From Paludisphaera rhizosphaerae (GTDB lineage Bacteria > Planctomycetota > Planctomycetia > Isosphaerales > Isosphaeraceae): a stretch of DNA of 64,000 nucleotides. Under the pieces are notes generated by a model. That model made no database searches. It was not told the origin of the DNA and saw only the letters and a list, made by a program, of their open reading frames with translations. Made by a program: the position numbers and the translations under genes. Where the stretch lies: assembly GCF_011065895.1 (NCBI RefSeq), contig NZ_JAALCR010000009.1:124001-188000 (forward strand), in the 5' to 3' direction. Of this stretch, positions 27,783-37,200 are shown in pieces. Every line of letters starts with the position of its first letter. Positions within the stretch are counted from its first letter, which is position 1.

Positions 27783-28787
27783 ATGCGATTCTCCCAACCT
27801 TTCTGGCTCGCGTTGATCGCCCTGGCGGTGCTGCCGCTGTGGCGAGAGTGGACGCGTGGGCGGATCGCCTGGCCGGATCTCGGGATGTTCCGAGGAGGTC
27901 GCGCGGGCGTTTCGCCGTGGGTCTGGGTCTCGCGGTTGCCGGCCCTGTTGCAGGCGCTGGCGATCGCCGCGCTGGCGGTGGCGATGGCCCGGCCGCAGAC
28001 CGTCGGCGGGGTGGTGCGGATCGCGTCGCAGGGGGTGGCGATCGTTGTGGCCATGGATCAAAGCTCCAGCATGAGTACGGTCGACTTCCCGGCCGATCAA
28101 GGCTCGCGACGGATCAGCCGGTTGGAGGCGGCTCGCGAGACCTTCGCCCGGTTCGTGGCCGGCCGTCGGGATGACTCGATCGGGCTGACGACGTTCGCGA
28201 ACTACCCGGACCTCGCCTGCCCTCCGACGCTCGACCACCGCTTCCTGATCGAGGCCGCCGACGCCGTCCGGCCCGCTCGACCGGGGGACGACGGGACCAA
28301 CATCGGCGACGCCGTCGCCTGGTCGCTGGACGCTCTCCGCCTCGCCTCGCCGTCGAGGAAGGTGCTGATCCTCCTGACCGACGGCAACAACGCCCCGGCC
28401 GTCCCGAACCCGCTCGACCCGATGCGGGCCGCCGAGCTGGCTCGCGACCTGGGTGTGACGCTGCACACGATCGCCATCGGCCGCGAGGGGGGCGTGACGC
28501 ACGGCGTCGACAAGTCGGGCCGGCTCGTCGCGGCCGAGCGTGAGGGGCCGAACTTCGAGCTGCTCGACAAGCTGGCCGAGACCACCGGGGGCCGATCCTT
28601 CCGCGCCACCGACGCCGACGCCCTCGACGACGTCTTCCGCACGATCGACGCAATGGAGAAGTCGCAGATTCATGAAGAAGTCCGCACCCGTTACGACGAG
28701 CGGTTCGCCCCCTGGGCGGCCGCGGCCCTCGGCCTTCTGGCGATCGACCGGCTCCTGACCTGCGGACGCCTGCGGCGGCTCCCCTGA
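27783..28787 (+). CDS. BatA-like VWA-domain membrane protein
   Basis: 334 residues from ATG 27783; the extension to 27714 is excluded by the hairpin. Two N-terminal TM helices (about residues 6-20 and 52-69, with the conserved basic/Pro MARPQ after the second), then a von Willebrand A domain with MIDAS DQSSSM (residues 92-97), the TDGNN late motif and a C-terminal TM near 310-325. Close to BatA of the Bat (aerotolerance) set, with partners BatB/C/D and a MoxR ATPase. An 18-base gap precedes the next VWA gene, so they form one operon. Confidence 0.88.
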   Translation: MRFSQPFWLALIALAVLPLWREWTRGRIAWPDLGMFRGGRAGVSPWVWVSRLPALLQALAIAALAVAMARPQTVGGVVRIASQGVAIVVAMDQSSSMSTVDFPADQGSRRISRLEAARETFARFVAGRRDDSIGLTTFANYPDLACPPTLDHRFLIEAADAVRPARPGDDGTNIGDAVAWSLDALRLASPSRKVLILLTDGNNAPAVPNPLDPMRAAELARDLGVTLHTIAIGREGGVTHGVDKSGRLVAAEREGPNFELLDKLAETTGGRSFRATDADALDDVFRTIDAMEKSQIHEEVRTRYDERFAPWAAAALGLLAIDRLLTCGRLRRLP

Positions 28788-28804
28788 CGATTGAGAACGC
28801 CCCG

Positions 28805-30565
28805 ATGGACTTTGAACACCCCCGCCTCCTCTGGCTGCTGCTCGGCCTGCCGCCGTTGGCCCTCTGGGCCTGGCGAGGCGCCCGGCTCCGCGCCCGAGGG
28901 TGGGACGCGCTCGGCCAGTGGGGGGCCGCCCCGAGCGATCGGTCGATCGGCGTCTTGCTGGCGATGGCGCTGGCCGTTCTGGCGCTGGCGAGACCCCGGA
29001 TCGGCTTCGGGCCGGACGACCAGGTCGGGCCGGGGCGGGACGTCGTGCTGGCTTTTGACGTCAGCCGGAGCATGGCCGCGGAGGACGCCGCGCCCAACCG
29101 CCTGGGCCTGGCCGTGGAGACGGCGAAGACCCTCGTCGACGTCCTGGCCCGCGAGTCCTCCAACCGCGCGGGGGTCGTCGCGTTCGCCGGTCGGGGCGTC
29201 CTGCGCTGTCCGCTTACGCAGAACATGGGGGCGGTCGTTGATGCGATGAATCGCCTCCGCCCCGGCGACGTCAAGCCCGGCGGGACCGACCTGGCCGCGG
29301 CGATCGACGCGGCCGTTGACGCCTTCGACCCCAACGCCCCCGAGGACGAGCCGCGGACGGTCGTGATCTTCTCCGACGGCGAGGACCACGAAGGCCGCTG
29401 GGAACAGGCCGTCGATCGGGCTGAGGCGAAGGGGGTGGTGGTCCACACGATCGCCCTTGGCGATGCGAAGGCCGGGGCCAGGCTCTCGTTCACCTACCGG
29501 GGGGAACCGGTCGTCTCGAAGCGGATTGACGAGACCCTGGCGGCGATCGCCGAGCGTTCCGGGGGGGCCTCGCTGAAGCTGGGGCTCTCGGCCGCCGACC
29601 TGGGCCTGCTCTACCGCGAGCGGATCGAGCCCGTGGCCGAGGCCCGCCGCCGCGCCGCGAGGGCCGCCGACCGCCCCGAGCGTTTCCCCCTGCTCCTGGC
29701 GGCCTCGCTGGGCGTGCTGGCCGCGGCGCTTCGTCCGGGCGTCGGCGCCAGGCGGCCGAGGCGAGCCCGGGCCGTCGCGAGGCTCGCCGTGCTGGCTCTG
29801 GCCGTGTCTCAGGTCGCCGCCGAGTCTCCCCCCGAAACCGCCCCTCAGGCCGTCGCCCGGGGCCAGTCGCTGTATGAGGCCGGCCGCTTCGAGGACGCCC
29901 TCCACGCGTTCCAGGACGCCGCCGCCAGGGCCCCCGGCCGACCGGTCCCGCTCTACAACCTCGGCGCGACGCTCTACCAGCTCGGCCGTTATCCCCAGGC
30001 CGTCCTGCGTTACCAGGAAGCCCGCCTCACCGCCGACCCCGCGCTGCGGACGAAGATCGACTACGCCCTGGGGAACGCGATCCTCAGCCTGGGGGACCTC
30101 GCCGCGGCGGTGCGGTGCTACGACGCTTGCCTGAGTTCGACGGCCTGGGCTCCAGGGCTGGACGTCATCCGCCGCGACGCCGCCGTCAACAGGGCCTTCG
30201 CCCTCCAACGGCTGCGCGAAGCCCTCGCCCAGCAGGACCAGCCGAACCCCGAGGACGGCAACCAGCCGACCCCCCCCGACGCGAATCGCGGCAGCGGCGA
30301 CGCCAAGCAGGAGGAAGGCCCCGGCGACGGTCCCGACGGCCGGTCCGACGCCCCGCCCCCCGGCCCGGGCGAGACCCGCGAGACCGACTCCTCCAGCCCC
30401 CGCAAGCGCGGAGGCGCCGGCGGCGACGCCCCCAACCCGCCGGGCGCCAACCCCGACGACCGCCTCGACGCCGCCCTCGACCGGATCCGAGACGCCCGCC
30501 GCCGTCGCCTCCCCGACCAGCCCCCGCCCGACGAATCCCCCCGCGGCGACGGCAAGGACTGGTAA
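28805..30565 (+). CDS. BatB/BatC-type VWA and TPR fusion protein
   Basis: 586 residues. TM helices at about 8-22 and 49-63 precede a VWA domain with MIDAS DVSRSM (residues 85-90), GGTDL and SDGEDHEG. Another hydrophobic segment lies near 290-340, followed by TPR-like repeats from about 350 (ARGQSLYEAGRFEDALHAF, LYNLGATLYQLGRYPQAVLRY, ALGNAILSLGDLAAAVRCY). The final ~110 residues are a Pro/Gly/Asp/Arg-rich disordered tail. In other bacteria BatB and BatC are separate; here they are one chain. It likely acts with the upstream VWA protein and the distant BatD-like protein. Confidence 0.85.
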   Translation: MDFEHPRLLWLLLGLPPLALWAWRGARLRARGWDALGQWGAAPSDRSIGVLLAMALAVLALARPRIGFGPDDQVGPGRDVVLAFDVSRSMAAEDAAPNRLGLAVETAKTLVDVLARESSNRAGVVAFAGRGVLRCPLTQNMGAVVDAMNRLRPGDVKPGGTDLAAAIDAAVDAFDPNAPEDEPRTVVIFSDGEDHEGRWEQAVDRAEAKGVVVHTIALGDAKAGARLSFTYRGEPVVSKRIDETLAAIAERSGGASLKLGLSAADLGLLYRERIEPVAEARRRAARAADRPERFPLLLAASLGVLAAALRPGVGARRPRRARAVARLAVLALAVSQVAAESPPETAPQAVARGQSLYEAGRFEDALHAFQDAAARAPGRPVPLYNLGATLYQLGRYPQAVLRYQEARLTADPALRTKIDYALGNAILSLGDLAAAVRCYDACLSSTAWAPGLDVIRRDAAVNRAFALQRLREALAQQDQPNPEDGNQPTPPDANRGSGDAKQEEGPGDGPDGRSDAPPPGPGETRETDSSSPRKRGGAGGDAPNPPGANPDDRLDAALDRIRDARRRRLPDQPPPDESPRGDGKDW

Positions 30566-31213
30566 GGCGGCTTCGTCTGCGAGCGAAGCCAACGAAGCCG
30601 ATGACGCAATCGATTATTCATCAAGGTGTTGCGTTTTAGCCCGTCGGCTTCGTTCGGCGAAAATCAACACGCGGCGCCGCGATGCTTTCTCCGAGATCGA
30701 CCGGGGGCAGCCAGCCTGGAGTGGCGTTCAATCCGGTCGGCCGGACGGCCCGTCCACACGTTGCGAGCCGATCGTAGGCCCATCGCCGCCGGCTTCCTTT
30801 TGGCTTCGGTCGCTGCTGTTCGGGGGCTGTTTTGTTGAGGTTAAGGCCTTGGTGTCATGGTGTTTGCGACGACGACTGAGGTTGGCTTCGTTCGGCGAGA
30901 TACGACGCGGTTTCTCGCTCGCGTTCTTCGAGTCAGGTCGAATTGAGAAAGATCCGGGGACCATCGTCCTCTATCTTCACGATGGCCCCCGCTGGCTTTC
31001 CCAGTCATCGGCCAAACGGGTTTCGAAATAAGCTCCGTTGGTGCAATCGCTTCGATTGCTGCACAGGGTGCAGGCGTTGCGATCGGCCCCTGTCGAGAGC
31101 GGTCTCGAACGCCGACCGTTTAAATTGCGCCTGGCGGAGAGGCGTAGGGCCACGCGATTGGTCGGCGTCCAGGGAGGGCCACCCAGGCAACGACCCTCCT
31201 CGAAGCCGTCGCA
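30566..31213. other. Intergenic region with short repeats
   Basis: 648 bases between the convergent VWA operon and the M56 gene. It starts with a 7-base-stem hairpin (GGCTTCG 30569-30575 / CGAAGCC 30584-30590) just after the VWA-TPR stop, which may act in termination although no U-tract follows. The 15-mer GGCTTCGTTCGGCGA occurs exactly at 30646-30660 and again at 30884-30898. No protein gene or tRNA recognised. Confidence 0.5.
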
Positions 31214-34200
31214 TCAATCCTTCTTCTCGGCGGGTTGCCCGGTGTCGGCGTTGAAGGTGCCCAGGTCGACGGGCTTGCCGGGTTCGATCGTGAGGTCCTT
31301 TGCCGCGAGGAAGCCGGCGAAGCCGCCGGGGGCTTTCTCGGAACTATATCCCCGCGATCCGTTGGGGCGCTCGTACGTCAGGTTCAGGGCATACAGGACA
31401 TAGGGACCGCCGACGACGGCCCAGCAGTGGAAGGCGCCGGTTTCGTCGATGTCGTCGGATGTGCTGTAGGACGAGAAGGTCGCGGGATGCTGTTCGGAAT
31501 CTCGGACGGTCATGTTCACTCCCCCCCGCGCCGGCCTGCCGTCGCCGTGGACGATCTTTCCTGTGACGAGGACTCGCGGATGAAGCGTGACGACGCGGTC
31601 GGGCCCGGCCTGGACCTTGACGATCGCTGCGGACGCATCCGAGGCCGAATTGACATAGACCCGTCGCGACTCGCCGGGCGCCAGCTTCTCGACGCGGACC
31701 TCGGCCGCTGGCTCGTTGGTCGTGGGATGAAGGCCCGTCCACGACGGCGGCGGCGGCACTCGGCCGATGACGGTCGCCTTGAGAGGTTCGCCCTTCTCAT
31801 CGACGAACTTCAACAGGACCGAGCCGCCGTGGCTGAGGGACAGGTCGCAGGCGAACGGCGCATCTCCGGCGGGGACGTCCACGGGCCTGGCCGCCTGATA
31901 GGCGGTGGAGTCGGTTTGAAAGGCCGTCGGCAAGGGCTTCGGAAACGGGTCTCTCAGCAACGCGGGGGCCCACTTCACGCCGTAGCTCGACAGGTAGGAG
32001 GGATCGTCCGTCCGAGCCAGGACGAAGCCGGCCCCGGGGATTCCCAGCACGCGGAACGTCCCGTCCGCGGCGGTCTGGAAGCGGTCTCGGTGCAACCCGT
32101 TTCGATAGATCATGCCCGACGGTTGACCGAAATACGCGGCGGCCAGCGGATTGTCTTTCGCCGGCGCGTAGTCGACGACGGCCGCGACAGGTTTGCCTTG
32201 GTCCTCGTCGATCAGCTTGCCGACGATCCATCGGCCGCGCCTGAGGTCGAAGTCCCAGGTCGTCGGGCCGCTTGGACCTTTCGCCTTGGTCGGGACGGAG
32301 GCGAAGTAGGGCTGATTGACGAGCGGATGGGTTGAGATCCAGGGCCCGGCGCCGTCGTACGCCGAGGGGGCGATGAGGCGATAACGGCCCTGGGCGTCGG
32401 TCGTCGCGGTGATCCGCGCGGGCGTCTCCCGGCCGTCGTGCTGGTTTCGCGAGGCCGCCACCACGACCCCGGCGATCGGCTCGCGGGATTCGGCGTCGCG
32501 GATGGATCCCTCGATGATCCACGACGGCTCAAGCGTGGTGGTGAAATCCGAGCCGTAGAGGGTCGTCTCGCTCTGGTGAGATCCGAGTTCCGGCCAGAGT
32601 TCGGAGCCGCGGAGGGGTTTCTCGTCCGCCTTGTTGAGGAAGTCCGACATCTCGTGCAGGGCCGCCTCCAGGTTGATGTCTCGCCGCTGGTGCGGCTGCA
32701 TCGGTCTGGCGACGACGCGGACGAGGTGCGGGGCCAGGTCGGGCCGAAGGATCTCGAAGATCGCGAAGCTGTCATAACCCAGGCCCGAGAAGCGGAACCG
32801 GCCGTCGGCGTCGGTGGTCAGGTCGCCGAACCCAAGAGCCTCCTGGATTGGTCCGCCGTCATGCCTTCGCCGTCCTCCCGGGATTGGGAGGGAGGCGTCG
32901 GCGGGGGGAGTTCCCGGCTGGGGCAAGTAAGCCTGACGCAGCTTGACCCTGGCACCGGCGATTGGCCCCCCTTGCGGGTCGACCACGCGGCCGAGGATCG
33001 GCTGATCCTTCTTCGAGAGTTGGATGTCGCCGCTGAGCGAAGGTCCGCGGCTGGAGCTTTTCCAGACCGTTGCACCGGCGACGTACCCCGGCGCGGCGGC
33101 GTAGATCCGGGTGTAGCGGGCCTGGTCGTCCCACTCTGGAGCCGGCTCGAAGTCGGGCATCGAATAACGGCCGTCGGCGTCGGTCTTCGCGGACCGTGAG
33201 TCGAACCGGCGGTTCGGCAGGTATTCCTGGAGACTGACGGCCGGGACAGGACTTCGCCTCCACCGCCAGGCGACGACCGTCGCGCCGGGGATCGGCTTAC
33301 CCTGCTCGTCGACCACCCGTCCCTTGATCATGGCCGGCGGCGGCTGCTGGGCCGCTTCGGGATCCTCGATGCGCCGGCCGGCCTCAGCATTGAAGGTTCC
33401 CAGGTTGATCGGCTTGCCGGGCTCGATCGTAAGCGCGTTGGTGAGGTAAAAGGCGTCGAGGCCGCCTGGAACCTTCTTCGTGGAGGTGCTTCGGGAGTGG
33501 CCGCCGGGATCGCTCGATGTGAGGTTGACGGCGTGCAGGAGATAGGGGCCGCCGACGGGGACCTGGTGTTCGAACCGCCCCTCCTCGTCAAGCTCGAGCA
33601 CAAGATGCGCTTGACCCGTACTTCCCATCCGCCCGTTCGGGGCGAGGTCCAGTTGCACGTCTCCCTTCGCGGGTTTCCCGTCGGCGAGGAGGAGCCGGCC
33701 GACGACTTTCACCGGCCAGTGGAGGGTCACGGTGCGGTCGGAGCCAGCGGTCACCGGGAACGCTGCGCTCAGGAGTCCGCCGTTCCTGGCGCGGATCCAG
33801 ACCGGGCGGGCTTCGTTCCTGGCGAGCGCCAGGATCCGCACCTCGGTAGCGGGGACGTCGCGAGCATGCCGGACCGGGGCGCCGTAAAACGAGGTGGGAG
33901 GGACGCGGCCCGAGACGGTCGCCTCGACGGGTTCACCCTTCTCGTCGACGAACTTCAGGAGGGCTGAGCCGCCGGAATCGATGGCCAGGTCGCATGCGAA
34001 GGGGGCGTCGCCCGCCGGGACGTCCACGGACTTCATAACGTGAAAGTCGTTGGGCATGGTCCGGAACGACGTCGCCAGGACCATCGGGGCCTGCGGTTCG
34101 CGGGCGACAGTCTCTGCGCCAGTTCCCACCAGGTACAACGGTTCATCCGCGCGGGCCAGAACGACCCCAGGTCCCGTGAGACCCAGGACCCGGTAGGCCC

Positions 34201-37200
34201 CGTCCGCGGCGGTCCGGAAGCGCTGACCGTGATATCCGTACAGGAACTTCATGTTCCTCAACGGCAATCCAAAGTACTCGGTGGCGAGCGGGTTGGCCGC
34301 CATCGGGGCGTAGTCGATCGAGCCCGCGACCGGGCGGCCGTCCGGGTCGAGGAGCTTGCCGACAATCCAGCGGCCCCGCTTCAAGTCGAAGTCATACGTC
34401 GCCGAGGCGTTCGGCGGCTTCGTTGCGGCGCCGGGGAGGAAGTAGGGCTGATCGACCTGGGGGTGGACCGAGATCCACGGCGAGCCGCCGTCGAACGCGG
34501 GCGGGGAGATGAGTCGGTATCGGCCCTCGGCGTCGGTCGTCGCCGTGATCCGCGCCGGGAGGTCGCGGCCATCGGTCCGACGGCGCGAAGCCGCCACCAC
34601 GACCCCCGAGATCGGTCGGTGCGTCTCGGCGTCGCGGATGACGCCCTCGAAGATCCGGCCGGGTTCCAGCGTCGTCGTGAACTCGGAGCCGTAGACCAGT
34701 TGCTCGGGCCGTTCGGCCGACGTCGTCGATCCACTGGTCGTCCTCGACACCCCATCCCCAGTGATGAAGTCGGGGATGGCTTCCAGGTCTCCCTCCGCCG
34801 TTGAGAAGGAGGACTTCACGGGGGTCATCGGTCTGGCGAAGACCCGGATGACGTGCGGCGGCATCCCGGGACGGTCGATCTCGAAGATCGTCTCAGCGTC
34901 GTGAGCCAGCCCCGGGAAGCGAAAGCGTCCGTCGGCGTCCGTGGCCAGGCCGTCGAGGCCCAGCGCCTGCTGGATCGGTCCTCCGACCGCACCCTCTCCG
35001 GGACGGTTGAGTGAGGCGTCCGGGACGCGACCTGCTGCGACGGGATTGGCGACCTGCGCCAGGCTCATCAGCCTCAGCCGCACGCGCGCACCGGCCACCG
35101 GCCGACCCTGGACGTCGAGGACCCGACCGACGATCGGGTGGTCTCCCTTTGCGAGACGGATGTCCCGCCCCATGCTGGCCGGGCCGAACTGGGACCTCCA
35201 AACCGACGCACCGACGGCATGACCGGGCGCCGCCGCGCGGAGCAGCGTCAAGCGGGCCTGGTCGTCCCACTCCGGCGCCGGGTCGAAATCCGGCATGGAG
35301 TACCGCCCCTCCGCGTCGGTCGTCGTGGTTCTGGAATCGAACCGACGATCCGGCAGGAACTCGCGCAGGCCGACGCCCGCGCCCTGCCCTCGCCTCCACC
35401 GCCAGGCGACGACGGTGGCGTCGGCGACCGGCTTGTTCTGCTCGTCGGTGACTCGACCTTGGATCGGACCCGCCGCGGGGGGCTGCGCCTGGGTGGTCTT
35501 CGGCTCCTCGATCCGCTGGCCCGTGTCGACGTTGAACGTACCCAGGTCGGCCGTCTGGCCGGGATCGACTTTCAGGTCGCGGCCCAGGGGGAACGATTTG
35601 AAGCTCGGGCGGCCGCCTTGGATTGGGGGCGACGCCGTCACGTCGTAGCCGTCGCCGGGGGGCACGTCCTCGATCCGGAAGCGGCCCTGGTCGTCGAGAT
35701 TCTCGGAACCGACCCCAAACCCTAACGAGGTGCCGTCCTTGAAGGTGGCCGAGTGGCCGAGTCGGACGCGGCCCTGCGTGGGCTTGCCGCCGGAGTCGAC
35801 GAGCCTGCCGGTGACGACGCCCAGCGGTCGCAACGTCGCGACGACGGGCTGACCCTCGGGGACGGCGTCGGCGTCGAGCAGCACGATCGCCCCCAACTTC
35901 CGCGTCGGTTGCCGGATCCGCACCACCCGGCGTTCGCCCGGCGCGAGGCCCCCGATTCGCGTCTCTCCCCGGGCGTCGACGATGAGGGTATTGGACGTCG
36001 TGTTCGGCTCGGCGCCGAGGACGACCACGTCTGGGACCGGCCTTCCGGCCTCGTCGACGGCCCGCAGGAGGATCGACCGGCCGTGGTCGACGCCCAACTC
36101 GCAGGCGAACGACTCGGCCCCGTCGGGGACGACGACGGCCTTCAAGGTGTTGTAAAATTGCGGCGTGATGCGACCGTAAGTCAGCAATGTGTTTTTGTTG
36201 CCGGTCGTCGCGTGGGCGATGCCCTCGGCGCCGACGCCGGTGCGGTAGTCGGTTGCGGGCCTGCACCGGGCCGCGACCACGCCGTCGCCGGGGAGGCCGG
36301 GCACGCGGAAGCGACCCTCGGCGTCGGTCGAGTATCGTTCTTGCCAGGGGAGCGTGTAGGCTTTCGGGAATTCGGGCCGGTTCTCGGCGTGGGGGTTCGA
36401 GAGCATCGGGTAGTAGTCGATCAGCGCGGAGACGGGCTTGCCGCTCTTCGCGTCCACGACCCGGCCCTCGATCCAGATCCCGCGTCGGAGGGCGATGTCG
36501 AACGTCGTCGGGGCGATGCCGGGCGATGGGGGGACGGTCTGACCGTCCCGCGTCAAGAACAAGAAGTAGGGGCGGTCGAGCGGCGGATAGACGGCCAGCC
36601 GATGTCCCTTCTCGCCCTCCTTGGGAAGCCCGTCGAGCCGATATCGGCCCTGGGCGTCGGACTGCGCCCAGATGTGGCCGGCCACCAGGGAGCGTGCGTC
36701 GGAGATCGATCGAGCCGTCACGATCGCGCCGGGGATCGGTTCGTTCGTCTCCATGTCGCGGATGGTCCCCTCGACGAGCCGCGAGGGCTCGAGGGTGATG
36801 GTGCAGGGCGTGCCCTGGAGTTCGCCGTCGTCGAATGCGGGGGCGACGCCGACCCCCGGGGCCGCGGCGATCCTGGGCATCGTCCTCAGGAAGACGGTCG
36901 TGGCCTTCCGCACCGTCCCCGGCGCGGAGACTTCCAGGACGGCCGCGTCTTCGCGAGAGAGGCCGTCGATTCGGAAGCGGCCGTCGGCGTCGGTCGTCGC
37001 GGGCTCGGGCTGAACCGCCCAGCCGGTGATTCGCGTGGCGAGGGAGAGGTCCGGGAGCATCTTCCCGACCAGGTTGGAACGGTCGATCAGATAGGCGTGG
37101 CTGACCCGAACGCGGGCCCCGGCGACCGGGCGGCCCTCATGGTCGACGATCCGGCCCTCGATCGGCGCCGGATCGGCCGTCGACATCCTCACCGGGACGC

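Noticed and set aside
25049-28054. Long minus-strand open frame opposite purEK and the start of the VWA gene
   Set aside because: No motif or leader; purE and purK are unambiguous on the plus strand.
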